Source of the DNA: Coprinopsis marcescibilis
Taxonomy: Eukaryota > Basidiomycota > Agaricomycetes > Agaricales > Psathyrellaceae
DNA length: 64,000 bases
Direction: 5' to 3'
NCBI GenBank assembly: GCA_004369085.1
Contig: ML210197.1
Coordinates: forward strand, 115,710-179,709
Made by a program: the position numbers and the translations under genes. The notes beneath the pieces are model-generated. The model was not told where the DNA came from, did no database searches, and saw only the letters and a list, made by a program, of their open reading frames with translations. Below, piece after piece: positions 36,852 to 47,969 of this stretch. The first letter of the stretch is position 1, and each line of letters opens with the position of its first letter.

Positions 36852-38621
36852 TCAACCAGTAATGATTTTCACATCGACCGGCTCGCAAGTGTCCAAAGTG
36901 TAGTGCAAGTGGTTCTCCACAGGGTTAAATACGAGATCAACTCTCGCATCGGCCGTGTTGTTTACGCAGAGAGCAAACGCATCAGTCCTGCCTCCGAACG
37001 ATAAGCTCGCCGGGTTATTCACAGGGTCTTCCACATCATCCTAAAAATAAGAAGAAGTTGAGCATTTTAGTACATATCAAGAAGAGAGAATCGCGAGAGA
37101 ATGCCCACCACAGAGCAGAACGCTTGGAAACCGGGGAAGGCAGGAACAGAGGCCACAAACGCCGGGGATTCGCCATTTCTAGGACGAGTGGAAGACATGA
37201 TCTGTGTGCCAACGACGATAGAATGGGGGAAGATAATCGAGTTCTGCATTGAGAGGGCCCGCCATTCCGAACAGCAGTTTGCGCAGGCCTACAAAGCACC
37301 GATATCCAAGGGGTCAGCAAGTCTTCCATGTCAAGAAGATCCAAAGACGCACAGATAGGAGAGTCCAGACAACGCCACGAGAAATCTCTACGGCGATTAC
37401 CTTGAGGTTGACGGAAATCGGTCCATCTTCGACCGGGTTCTTGTATTCTGCAACCAAGGTAAAGTTTCCGATGTCCGTGTTCTCGCACACTGGTGTTGGG
37501 TCTGCATCTGCATGGAACTCATACACAAGGATGCGGTTCGCGTTTCCACAGAACTGTTGGTGTTCTGCTGTGCAGACGCCGAAACACGCGCTGTCTTCGA
37601 CGACCTCGGCCACCTCGCCAAGAGCATTGCCGCACCCTGTTGTAGACGATTGTCAGATGTATGTTTACATTATAACGAGTACGGGTCTACTCACAGCACT
37701 CATGTCGATTCTCGACGCCGGCAAAGGCAAACGGACCAGCGGTACTGGCAGTGCAAGCAGCAGAGCACGATTCGATGGTGGCGCCTCCAGGGATCGTGAT
37801 GCCGAATCCAAGGGTACGTGAGGCAGCAGAGTCACTGTGTACAGCTTGTTAGATATACGTGAAGCAATGGTACAAAGTGAGCAGTTCGCGCACGTATAAC
37901 ATCCAGTGTAATTCCATGTTCCTTGGCCGGGGGCTTCGACAGCCTGAATGATCTCTGGCGCAGGGTTTCCACTGTCGAATACGTTGATTCGACTAGGACC
38001 ACCGCAGAGCTGGGTTGGATCACCCGCACAGGGCATTGTACATTCCTCGTCTTCGACCTGGGTACCAGGAGATTGTACCACAGAGTCGCAATCTAGCTGA
38101 AATCAATTCTCTATCCCCAAGCAAGAGGCGAGGGCACTTACAGCATTCCTGACAGGATTATTCCCTTCGTCAGTAACCACGACCTAATTCAAGATAAAAG
38201 GACAAACCTCTGAATAAGGCTGTTAGTTAGTGTTACCCATGAAATTCTAGAAATTGACTTACGTCCGTATTCGACGCCTGCCAAATTGTAATCGGCAGCC
38301 TCACAAATTTCGATACACTTCTCGATGGTCATGGTGGCGTTAATGGCAACTAATGCACCCAACGTCCGAGGGGCAGCATTATCGCTAGATACGGAGAGGG
38401 AGAGTCAGACTCTGCACTGCGCAGAAGACGAGCTCAGGTATTCACGTAAAACATCCTAGGGATGTCCAATTTCCAGGAAGTTCCTCTGGTATTCCCTGAG
38501 CATAGGTTCCCTATAAAACAGACATCTGTAAGCCTGCTACCATTGAGGGTTTGTTATCACGTACTGTGAAGGTTGAGGCCAGAGCCGCAATGGTGAAGCC
38601 AAGAGAGACAAGCGAAGTCAT
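36852..38621 (-). CDS. Secreted WSC-domain protein
   Basis: Several exons on the minus strand from ATG 38621 to a stop at 36852. Exon 1 (38565-38621) encodes most of a signal peptide (MTSLVSLGFTIAALASTFT, then GTYAQG in exon 2). Two WSC domains follow. The first begins WTSLGCFT, includes TIEKCIEICEAADYNLAGVEYG, and ends with CAGDPTQLCGGPSRINVF. The second begins WNYTGCYT, includes AASRTLGF and TIESCSAAC, and ends with CTAEHQQFCGNANRILVYEF. WSC modules bind carbohydrate and occur in wall-stress sensors and secreted lectin-like proteins. A further C-terminal region (IIFPHSIVVGTQIM, FVASVPAFPGFQAFC, LCVNNTADARVDLVFNP) has no name I know. No membrane segment follows, so it is probably secreted rather than a wall sensor. 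Confidence 0.88.
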
Positions 38622-40248
38622 AGTAGAAAAGCTGATGAACTGGTGGGACAACCGCTTGGAGTTCCATTGTTCAATGCACCGGCTTTTATACCCTTGAAAA
38701 CCCTCGACTTATTTACATCGCCGCCCCGCTTCTCAGATACACCATGGACAGATCCAGGTAAATTTAGCACCAGGAACCGTTGGCCTGGACCTAGAGCTCT
38801 CGAATAGTCCCCAGAGCACTATGGACGTTTTGCTCAAATTCAAATTCGTACGACATTCATTGCTTCTGATGTCAAATAGAACTGTCGAGCGCATCCTTTC
38901 ACCTGGACGCGAGTGCAAAAAGAAGCAGGTTAGCCACGGGGACACGTTTTTTCATAAAGATTTGCTCAACGAAAAGATTGCCGCGCGAAGAGAAGGCGCC
39001 TGCTCCAGAGATCGTGGTGGTAATTCGGAAAGAAGACGCGAGACAGGTACTTCGCGACACCGATCAGTGATCATCATGATTTGGGCTCACCAGGAGCGTG
39101 GAGTCGTCCCTTACAGCTGCACGGCACATTGGACCTCTAAAAAGATCTCCAAAGGCTCAATTAGTGCTCCTGATGGGCCTGTATTGTATTTCAAAATGAG
39201 AAATTGGAAAGGACCCAGTCCACACAGTTGTCAGCTGCTATGAGTCGCAGTACTTTTAAGTTTTGTGAGCAATAAAGTTGAATGCTGAGTCCCGATGTCG
39301 CTGAGATAAAGCGACCCGTACACATGTCTTCTTCTCAGGCACCAATCAGAAGTAGACAGAGAAGCAATTTTGAGTTCGACGGAGGAACCCAGGCGTACTC
39401 CCGAGCTCTCCCCTTGAGCAGACCTCAACAATGCATCCTACAGCCTGGAAGACTGTCCATATAATGCCTCAGATATCGGCACTGAGAGCGGAAACTTAGA
39501 GGAGGTCCGAGGCACAAAGCCTCAGAATCGAACATTATATTTAAAGATATTCATTGTAACACCAAGCAGATTTCCCTTCTCCACTACGGAGAAATGATTT
39601 GAGTTCGGTTTCGACAGGTGCTGGTCCCGGAGCCCAGATGTCTACCCCGCGTTTATAGAGCTTCTGACGCGTCGTCCCAGGCGATTTTTGTCAATAGTCT
39701 AGTGAATGGCGTGTGGTCTCCCCAAGACTTTAGTATTGAGAGTAATTTGAAGTCCCTAACGATTAATCACTAACCAATGCAAGACCTTGCAGTACTCGGG
39801 CACGCCACAGTACCTGTTGGCGTCAAAATATTGAGCATATCATTATCCGTTCAGGTAGGTATGCTTCTATAAATGGAGGACATGGCGTTCTTGAAATCTT
39901 TCACGAAGTTAGAAGACGACTCCAATTTGATGATAATGGCGTCCTCTGTACGTCCGGTCCTTCTCCTGGCATCGTCTGACTTTGTCTGAGGATGTAAATC
40001 TGTCAGACCGTATACAGACATCCAATGAATTGAGCCATTTGCGACGTTTTAACGAGTGCAATAATTCTACATGGCCGGGAGTCGAACCCCGTCGTTGTTG
40101 GTGCCATCTGACGTCACCAAAGACCAGAAACGTTAAATTCGCCTCTTCTTTCCTGCCACATTGCCCTTCAAGTGCAAACGCTGCTCAAGACTCAAAGTAG
40201 GCGACTATATAGCATGACCAGGTCACGAATAACTGAAAGCTGACAGCA
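38622..40248. other. Intergenic between divergent genes
   Basis: About 1.6 kb. The minus-strand promoter of the WSC gene should lie at the left (TATA-like TATAAAAG on the minus strand near 38685) and that of the 40249 gene at the right (CTATATAGCA near 40204). An open frame at 38821-39243 on the plus strand has biased, unconvincing composition. Confidence 0.45.
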
Positions 40249-41244
40249 ATGACTTCCAATCTGAATGATGTGGAATCAGCCATGGACGTTGACAGCAATG
40301 GTCCAGATGGCCCAACAGAATCATCGAAGCCTCGGCTTCGCCCGCTAACACAACGTGAAGAGCAACGATTGATCGCATACCTGGATGAAAGGATGCTGCA
40401 ACTGACCAGGAACCACATGAAACGGTATGTTGAACTCGAGTTCACAGCAAGGATGAGTCTCATTCCGACCATAATCCGTAACTTTCAATGCGCCTCGGGA
40501 TGTAGCTCTGAGCATTCTTCGACAACGCAGACCCTCACTGCATACCTGGAGGAGGCCCGTCGCATTATGGCTCTCATTCTACAGATCCCAGCGGTCTATC
40601 CTTCCGGTACTATAAGGATAGCCTATCTCCTCCGTCTGACCGGCGACGCGCTTGGCGCAACGCCAGGGTACAGCCTCACCAGGCAATTCTCCGGTCCTCT
40701 CGCTGAAGGCGCTGCAAACATAGTGGTTGATCCACAGAGGATAAAAGCCAACCTCGTCGACCTGCTCGATTTCCTTGACGATTTGGACCAAGCATGGCTT
40801 GCCGTGCTTGAAGGGCAGGCTTGGGATCCCACTTCTTCAGAAGGGGTCGATGTCTTCCAACTACTCGGGCCCCTGGTACACTCACTGCAGGACAATCAGG
40901 ATGCGTCGATCCCTGATCCTCAAACTAACAAGTCCGACATTCCTCCCAAATTGAGTAAACCCAGTCAGACGGACAAAACACGCCTGCGGAGCCTTCTCCT
41001 TGGGGGAGAAGCAACGCTGGAGGAATGGATCGTCAACGAAAAGGTCGACAAAGTCATGGGAATGGGTGGTACAGAAGACGACATCACTGGGCTGCTCGAC
41101 AAACTAGGGCTATTGGATGAGTTTGACAACATCTTTACTCGGACTATGGACCATCTTGGCGGGTTTGGTGATATCAAACAGTCAGACCTTATGGGCGGGG
41201 AGACACCCATGTCTGATCCGTCAACGAGCAAGATGTTGAAATGA
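40249..41244 (+). CDS. Hypothetical soluble protein, single exon
   Basis: Intact open frame of 331 residues without introns, unusual among its neighbours. The composition is that of an ordinary soluble protein. The N-terminal 30 residues are disordered and acidic, then comes a helical stretch (QREEQRLIAYLDERMLQLTR), more helices (LTAYLEEARRIMALILQIP), an acidic helix (LVDLLDFLDDLDQAWLAVL), a polar linker around residue 225, and a C-terminal region (LLDKLGLLDEFDNIFTR). No signal peptide, membrane segment or metal-binding cluster is seen. I do not recognise the family. The length and composition argue for a real gene; a CTATATAG motif about 45 bp before the ATG is a possible TATA box. Confidence 0.75.
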   Translation: MTSNLNDVESAMDVDSNGPDGPTESSKPRLRPLTQREEQRLIAYLDERMLQLTRNHMKRYVELEFTARMSLIPTIIRNFQCASGCSSEHSSTTQTLTAYLEEARRIMALILQIPAVYPSGTIRIAYLLRLTGDALGATPGYSLTRQFSGPLAEGAANIVVDPQRIKANLVDLLDFLDDLDQAWLAVLEGQAWDPTSSEGVDVFQLLGPLVHSLQDNQDASIPDPQTNKSDIPPKLSKPSQTDKTRLRSLLLGGEATLEEWIVNEKVDKVMGMGGTEDDITGLLDKLGLLDEFDNIFTRTMDHLGGFGDIKQSDLMGGETPMSDPSTSKMLK

Positions 41245-42682
41245 TTGATGTTCTCACCTACTCTTTTGTCTACCCAGTGACGACCCGAGGAGTCATAAAA
41301 CCGGCAGATAGTGCACATGATTCAGATGGTACATGTCAAAGTTTATGAGCGAGTATAGAATGTCAAATCTGAGCTAGAAGTCGCATTCGATGGGACTAGG
41401 AGTTGTATCGCCGATGAGAAAGGGAAGCCATATACATTTACTTGCTGGTCTAATGCCGTTGACATTTCCGGTGCGGGCAAGAAGGATATCATTCAAATCA
41501 TAAAACGCAAATTCCGAGGGCTCTGGAGATCAGAGAACAGGAGTCACCATACGTTATCGTCGATCATACTTCATACTGCATCCTATGTCGCTCCTAAGGC
41601 CTAAGGCTTGTACATATCCCTATTTGCAGGAATCTCAGCGGCTTCGCAGGTCGTGGACGGAAAATGGTAAGCAGCCGTTACGTCCTTATGCAGCCCTTTG
41701 CTCATCATATTATTTAATACCAAAGGTGATCTGAGCATGGCAACGTTCGATCCTTGATCCAACCCATCTGGAGTCATATGAAACTCTTCGGAGAACTGAG
41801 CGTTCCGCGTTCCGGTGATAGATATCTGCTATTGTGGTGATGACGCCTGAATTCTGACTGATCAAGGGAGCTAGTAGTAGTATTTAGTACCATCCGAGTG
41901 TTTCTGGAATCTGTAATCACCTCCAGCGCTTTCGTTGTTCAGTTTTTTGGGGATGCTGTACAAGCTATGTGCTGTCATGTCACCTAGTAAGCCCCTGCTC
42001 CACTCGTCCTCGTCCGTCTTGATCTTGAGAGACTCCTATGCACTATCGCCCATGGGCGCCGCAGCTCATCATTTCTATCTGATCCCGCGACGGTGATGCA
42101 CCGCTCGCAGGCCACAGGCTCAGACTTCAGCACTCGAGTTGAAACCCTGGCCCTGGTAGTCCCACGAGTCGTGGCATATCTGTCCTTTCGCTGTCGCTCG
42201 CCTTACCGCATACTTATGAAATAAGCACCTTGCCGTGACGCCCGTAGTAGGGCGAAACTTCCGTTTCACGCGGTGTTAGGGTCAACTCCGGCTTTAGGTG
42301 CAAGGGTGATGCCAGGCGTCCGTCATATTTGTCAGGCGACCTTGGCTGCCGGACGCGGCGTATGTACCATGAGGAGCCCATGAGGCCATTGAGAACCATT
42401 ATTCAGCCACATTGCAGAATATACCAGGGATACTTGGGACACTTGGGTCTTCAAATATCTTGAAACCTTGGAAACGTTAGCGAGTACGGCTGTGTACAAG
42501 GGACTGTTGAGATTCGGAGAGCGGCTTAAACGCCAGGTTGCAACCGAAGCCACTGGATTTTCGAAGCTGCGCATCCAATGCTGGGCTGTGCAGAGGTGAT
42601 TGATCTGATGTGCGATGGGAGCTCCGGATCGCATGATGGAATTGTCATGTTTCGCAACAGAACCAAACAAGATTCAGTGAGA
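41245..42682. other. Intergenic upstream of the second secreted-protein pair
   Basis: About 1.4 kb without a supported gene. Several short open frames on the minus strand near 42.2-42.7 kb have no coherent features. Confidence 0.5.
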
Positions 42683-42690
42683 TATAAAAG
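42683..42690 (+). promoter_or_regulatory. TATA box of the 43-kb secreted-protein gene
   Basis: TATAAAAG lies about 70 bp before the first of two likely leader introns (42756-42811 and 42870-42924) of the gene whose ATG is at 42955. Confidence 0.5.
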
Positions 42691-42954
42691 ACAGCACCCA
42701 TCTATCCTGAATCGGTAGAGTGCCTGGTGCAATTCTCTCACATCACATCCAAACGGTACGTCCCCCCCGCTCGTTCATAGTCCCCCCAACCCATACTGAT
42801 GCTCCCTTCAGATTTAGGCCGGTCCTATTCAAATAAATCAAACCCCCTTCAAACCTACTCATCCTTCACGTATGTCTCCTTGCAATTATCTCCTTCGGCC
42901 GCAGCTAAGCTCTTCGATGATCAGTTTTAAACACCCTCCTATCCTTTATTCAAC

Positions 42955-44328
42955 ATGCAACTCACCACCAAGTTCGTTTTGGCCGCCATGATCGCCTGCA
43001 AGTCCAGCGGTGTCTTCTCCCTCCCCATCGCTGTAAGTATTCTTATCAGATTTCCAACCAAGACACTCAACTAACATCGGCTTCAGGACACTGCCGATCT
43101 TTCCCTCGTTGAGCGAGACAACGTTGATGACCTCGAGCTCCGTGCTGCCGCTAGTGCCCCCAAGGCCAAGGGCCGCACGAACACTTCTGCCCAGTCAGGA
43201 AAGGTGACCAACAGGTCCGCTCCTGTTGCTTCTGGCCAGAAGAAAGTTGTTGCGACCAACAACAACAACAACCGCTCCACCAAGGACAAGGTCAACAACT
43301 CGAGGACGAACGTTCCCAAGACCGCGAACGGAGGGGTCAATGCGAAGAAGGGTAGCACGGTCGCCAAGAACGGCGCTACCGAGCGTGGCCGCTCCACTGA
43401 GCGTGGTCGCACTACCCAGAAATCCACCTCCACTTCCCGAGGCAGGTCCACTTCTCGCGACAAGTCGGCTTCCAGAGATAGGTCCACCTCCCGAGACAGA
43501 TCCACCTCTCGCACTCGCACTGGTGTCGCCAACAAGAATGGCAGCAAGACTGCCAACAAGACTGCCAACAAGAAGGTCAGCAACAAGGCAAACACTCGTG
43601 GCCGATCGGCTACCCGTGGCGCCAACAGCAACGGCAAGAACCGCTCAGCCTCCCGCAGCGGTTCGACCAGTCGCTCTCGATCCGCCTCTCGCACCCCCGC
43701 CAAAGCTGGTGCTAACGGACGAGGCCGTACCGCCTCTCGTTCGGCAAGCAAGACCCGCACTGGATCTACCTCTCGTTCAGCAAGCAAGGCCCGCACCGGA
43801 GCTCGTTCAGCAAGCAAAGCCCGCACTGGAGCTCGCTCAGCAAGCAAGGCCCGTACTGGATCCTCTGCCAGCAAGCAGCGAGGCCGCACCGAGTCCCGCA
43901 ACCGTTCTACCTCCCGCAACCGTTCTGCCTCCCGCGACCGTTCGACCAGCAGGGACCGCTCAGCCAGCCGCAACCGAAGCCAGCGCTCTTCCTCTCAATC
44001 CAGGAACCGCTCTGGACGTACCGGTGAGCGTCGTGGTGGCAGCCTCTCCCGCCAGGGAGCCGGCTCTCGTCGTCGCCAGGGACTCAACAGCTCCAGCCGA
44101 CGTGAGCGATTCGGTAACGGTGAACGGTCGAGCCGTCGTGGTGGTCTTTCGTCTGGCCGCCGCAACAGGGAAGCTCAAGTCGGCGAGGGTCGCCGCGCTC
44201 GCCTCAACCGAGACAGCTCCATCGAGCGCCCCAACAGGAACAGGATCAGCACTGGTGGCTCTGCTCGACGAAACCGTCTTGCCGCCGTCAACGGTGCTGC
44301 TTCTGAGGCTCAAGCCAACCTTAACTAG
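42955..44328 (+). CDS. Secreted basic Ser/Arg-rich protein with short acidic front
   Basis: Two coding exons (42955-43032 and 43087-44328) give about 439 residues. Exon 1 is a signal peptide (MQLTTKFVLAAMIACKSSGV then FSLPIA). A short acidic stretch (DTADLSLVERDNVDDLELR) follows. The rest is strongly basic low complexity: many Ser-Arg units (RSTSRDRSTSR, RSASRDRSTS), Lys/Asn-rich blocks (KNGSKTANKTANKK), and a 10-residue repeat of the type RSASKARTGA. The end is Arg-rich and more varied. The leader has two likely introns (42756-42811 and 42870-42924), both conserved in the broken copy downstream. SR-type repeats usually mark nuclear splicing proteins, but the signal peptide and the relatives at 8.5 and 13.1 kb argue for secretion. 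Function unknown. Confidence 0.82.
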
Positions 44329-44357
44329 ATCATGGTATAGTCGTATGTAGCTGGATG

Positions 44358-44387
44358 TTAATTAGTGATTCGTTAATTAGTGATTCG
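44358..44387 (+). repeat. Short tandem repeat, 15 bp x 2
   Basis: GTTAATTAGTGATTC occurs twice in a row in the 3' flank of the preceding gene. Confidence 0.7.
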
Positions 44388-45322
44388 TTTGGATAAATCA
44401 ATTCCTTTGATTCTACTTGCTGGTTGTCGGATGTAATTGAGAGTTGCACGTTAAACATTGAGAAACCTTCGACCGAGAGCTGCGCGCGGGTCGCTTTCAC
44501 GCGGCAATTTCCGAACGTTCTGTGTAATTAGTGTTTTTTATATAACTTGGTGTGTTGACCTTGGCTGATGATGAAAGTGTATCAGATTGAACAAATAGTG
44601 ACCGCGAAACTGGCATAGACTATTACGAGGCATTGTACACACCTCAGCTCTCTTGCAATTTCTGAGAGGTCCAGTCAGCTCGGCGGGTTGGTTAGTACGG
44701 CAGGGTCCTCAAGGGGGCCCAGGCGGACGGTTGTTATTGGTTTCGCTTCGCTCAAGTGCATGTAAAAGTAGACAAAGCTTTGGCGCCGCTTGCTTAGCAT
44801 GACTGGGGATAGCTGGGGATGTGAACCAGCAGGATTTCGTTTGGCAGGCTTACCGTTCAGCTCGAGGTTCCGATTTTATTCGCGTGAGAGGCGTAGCAAG
44901 GCTTTTAGTATGTACGGAAGCCGCAACCAAATGGGTGCCGCCTGTCCTGGAGACCTTAGCAACCTCGGGCGCCTCTAAGAGCCTGTGCTCTCCTTGCTTG
45001 TCGAAGTCCCACCTTACGGGGACACTGGAAGGACAACAAGGATGTGGAAGATATAGAAACCTGGAAAACATTATAGCGCCCGATTTTGAAAGAGGCCAAC
45101 CTGCTAACAGTTTCTGGTCACCATATGCATATACTCGATGCGAGACACGCTTTTGGCTGCTATTGGGCCGTGATCGTGACGTTGCCTTGTGTTGTCCAGT
45201 GAGAATGTCGGATCGACACATCTGTCGATAATAGATATGGTCATGCCTCCGAGGCTCAGGGCGCCCCAGGAGGGTATAGAAGAAACCTGACCCAAGCCTC
45301 TGGTTCTCCAGTGCAGTCAACG
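44388..45322. other. Spacer between the intact and broken secreted-protein copies
   Basis: About 900 bp without a supported gene. Open frames on both strands overlap and lack features. The duplicated 5' flank of the next copy begins close to position 45300. Confidence 0.5.
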
Positions 45323-45528
45323 GTACGCAGCCTCCCTTCTTTCGCAGCTCTCCCCCAACTGACGGTAATACTCTCTCCTCAGATTTAGGCCGGCCCCTAC
45401 ATCCGAATCCTTCACCCACTTTCAACCGTTCACTTCTGTTCACGTATGTGTCCTCGTACTTCCCTGCTGGCAACCCCAACTGAACGCATCGATGATCAGT
45501 TTTCAACACCTTCCTTTCCTTCTTCAAC

Positions 45529-46490
45529 ATGCAACTCACCACCAGCTTTGAAGTTCGTTTTGGCCGCCCTCATTGCCTGCAAGTCAAGCAGTGTCTTTTC
45601 CCTCCCTGTCGCTGTCAGTGCCCCTCTTCTGGGTTCAACATCCGAGCAACCACTGAAATCTCTTTATTTTAGACGGCCTCTACTGACCTCGAAGCTCGCA
45701 AGCTTGACATCAAGCTTCCTTCTGCCAAGGCCGTGGTGAGGTCGGTTCCTGTCGGTTCCTCCAGGCGGTCTGTAAAGACCAACGCAAGGAGGAGCAACAT
45801 TGTCGCTAACACCCACGAAAAAGTCGGGCGTGGTCGCACTACCCAGAGAACTCGCTCCGTCTCCCGAGGCAGATCCAATTCTACCGGTAGGTCCATTTCC
45901 GATTCGCGCAGTCGCAGCCGGACTGGCCTCACCAATACCAGCGGTGGCACCACAGCTCGCGTCAGCACCAAGGCCCGCGTCAGCCGTCGCGCCTCCAAAT
46001 CGCGTGGACGTTCCAACTCTGCTGGTCGCTCCAACTCTCATTCAGTGAGCAGGGGACAAGGCCTCAACGTTGCCCGAACCAAGCGTTCACCCTCCCAGTC
46101 CTCAAACGGCCGCAGCAATTCCCGTTCCCAATCTCGAAATGGTCGACCGGTTCCCGTTCCCAATCGCGCAATGGCGGTAGCGTTTCCCGCTCTCGCTCCA
46201 GGATCCAGCGATCCAATCGGCGTCGCGAGAATGTTGGCGGAATCTCCACCCAGCCCGACGGTGCTCGTTCCAAGCCACTCAACAACGCCCGTCGACGTGA
46301 GCTGACTGGAAAAGGCCAGGGTTTCGTTGCACCTACTCGCCGCAGCACGAAAGGTACGGGCAAGAAAGCTCGTCGTTCACGCAACCACGTCGCCCGAGAC
46401 CCCAAAGTCCAACGCCCCGGCAAGAAAAGATCAGCAATTCAGGTGCCGCCATCCGCCTGGACTGTCTTGAGGTCGTCAAACCAGCTGTAG
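45529..46490 (+). pseudogene. Broken copy of the secreted basic protein gene
   Basis: Tandem duplicate of the 42955 gene. The leader introns (45323-45382 and 45444-45499), the start MQLTTSF, the intron after the signal peptide (45614-45672, donor GTCAGT) and the acidic-to-basic order are all recognisable. Two lesions break it. Within the signal peptide, 7 extra bases (GCTTTGA, about 45545-45551) sit between ACCACCA and AGTTCG, shifting the frame before KFVLAALIACKSS. Near 46143 the frame shifts again inside a repeated unit, after which the plus-one frame continues with Arg-rich sequence (SVSRSRSRIQRSNRRR) to a stop at 46488-46490; the unshifted frame stops earlier with unrelated residues. Exon 2 between the lesions is open. 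If the second leader intron were retained, an ATG at 45446 would be in frame with the hydrophobic core, so some translation remains possible. Confidence 0.75.
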
Positions 46491-46962
46491 ATGGTGTCGC
46501 TCCTCGGTCCAAGCCCTAAAGTAGGTAGTCCTGTGTACCTGGAGGTGTGGATTGGTGAATCGTTGATCGTACTTTTGAATGTTCTCCATGCTTTCGAGCT
46601 GTGTCCCGTTCCCAACATCGAGAGAAAGTAGTGGCTAAGAGTGAGCGAACGGACTGCTTCAATTGGTGGCAGCTGTGCCACGGGTCCAGCAGGACCGCTT
46701 CGAGTTACTCTTGGTTTCGTTTTGTGCGGCAATGCTAGGTTTGCACAGGCGGACCCCGATTAGAGGCTGAAGCAAGGGAGAAGAGTAACTTGCATAGCCG
46801 ATATCTGTCGCATAGATAGAGAAATATCACAGTGGCTGCGAGTGAACGCAACCGGAACGAAACGCACGACACTTGAGGCGAACGAAACGAATGTCGATTA
46901 TTAGACTGTAATAGCATTGCGACATAGACTCTATTGACTGGTTACTTTTGACGCAACGCGTA
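46491..46962. other. Spacer between convergent genes
   Basis: About 470 bp, probably 3' flanks of the broken secreted-protein copy and the ribosomal protein gene. Nothing else is seen. Confidence 0.5.
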
Positions 46963-47660
46963 TCATCGCTTGCTCAAAGTTCCACTAGGAAGAAAATCAG
47001 TTGTCGCCACGGACATGAACACATAATCAAGGCCACTACGCACCGAGCAAGCATAGCAGCCCTATGCAAGGCGCTCTTCTTCTCCAAAGCAGAGCTATCC
47101 CCCTTCACCACCGAGATCATCTCCTTCGCAAGCCTCAACTGCATGTGGATACCTGGCTTGTTCTTGCTGGCTTCAAGAATCCACCGAATACCCTGAGCTG
47201 TCCTCTGGCGCTCGCTCAGAGCCACAGGCCGCGTGATAGACCGTGCTCCGACCTTGCTGAACTTGACTCGCACAGCAGGAGAAGCCCTCCGGATTGCTTC
47301 ATGTACAATAGGCAAAGGTGGTGTTCTCGTAAAGGCGTGAATATGCAGGAGCATCTCCGAAATGATCTTCTGCGCCCGCTGGTACCGTCCGTGCTTCATG
47401 ACGCTGGTCGTCAGAAACTGGAGTACTGGGTCCTTATCTGGTGGAATTTCGTAAACTGGAGCTGAAATCGGTTTGGATGGCTCTGGTGTTGCTGGTGCTT
47501 TGGGAATCCGAGGGCTCTGTTGTATCGGGTTGTGCAGGAGTGAAACTGCCTCTCGCAATAGCGGGTCGCTTTGTGACTGGGGGAAGCCCGTCGTCGTCGT
47601 CGACATCGACCGGATAAGGCATGCCGACCTCAACGCGGACTGTCGGAATGTGGAGAGCAT
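46963..47660 (-). CDS. MRPS7: Mitochondrial ribosomal protein uS7m
   Basis: Small-subunit protein of the mitochondrial ribosome, which binds the 3' domain of the small rRNA. Two exons (47044-47660 and 46963-46984; intron GTGCGT to CCTAG) give about 212 residues. The N-terminus (MLSTFRQSALRSACLIRSMS) is rich in Arg, Ser and hydrophobic residues without acidic ones, a typical mitochondrial presequence. The S7 core begins near DPVLQFLTTSVMKHGRYQRA and includes RRASPAVRVKFSKVGARS and the block RQRTAQGIRWILEASKN. The small last exon ends the protein ARGTLSKR. Reading through the intron would instead add about 20 hydrophobic residues, which is unlike the family. The gene ends 310 bp from SUV3's stop; both lie on the same strand. 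Confidence 0.9.
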
Positions 47661-47969
47661 CGTTGGTCGTGGTGAACGCGTTCACCGTTGGCAGTGACCG
47701 CGACGAAAGAATTCCAAAGTTTGGCATCGCCGTCTCGTACAAATAAATCGCCAGCCAATCATCGCTGCCCGCTCGTTCAATTTGGACGGAACGAGGAGTA
47801 CTTGCATCTCGCAAAGCAACCCTATTGCAGTGCCATCTAATTTATTAAGCTCATAATTACGAGGATACATGAGATTATACTTGGTTGTAGTGTAGCGTAG
47901 ATAGTTAAGGGGGTTCATTGGATATATAACACTCTAATGGTCAGCGACTGAGGCCAGAGATGACCCGGT
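47661..47969. other. Short spacer, uS7m promoter
   Basis: About 310 bp between the SUV3 stop and the uS7m start; must hold both the SUV3 3' end and the uS7m promoter. Confidence 0.5.

Noticed and set aside
38821..39243. A 140-codon open frame on the plus strand
   Set aside because: No recognisable features, no splice or promoter support, and biased composition.
40060..40130. A tRNA-like T-arm on the minus strand (GGGGTTCGACTCCC)
   Set aside because: The T-stem has a mismatch and I find no acceptor stem partner or anticodon arm in the proper place, even allowing for an intron.
43440..44000. SR-type repeats suggesting a nuclear splicing factor
   Set aside because: No RRM domain, and exon 1 encodes a signal peptide shared with three relatives, so a secreted protein is more likely.
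46974..47043. uS7m reading through into a hydrophobic C-terminal end
   Set aside because: The segment is bounded by GTGCGT and CCTAG, and removing it gives a short basic end as expected for the family.
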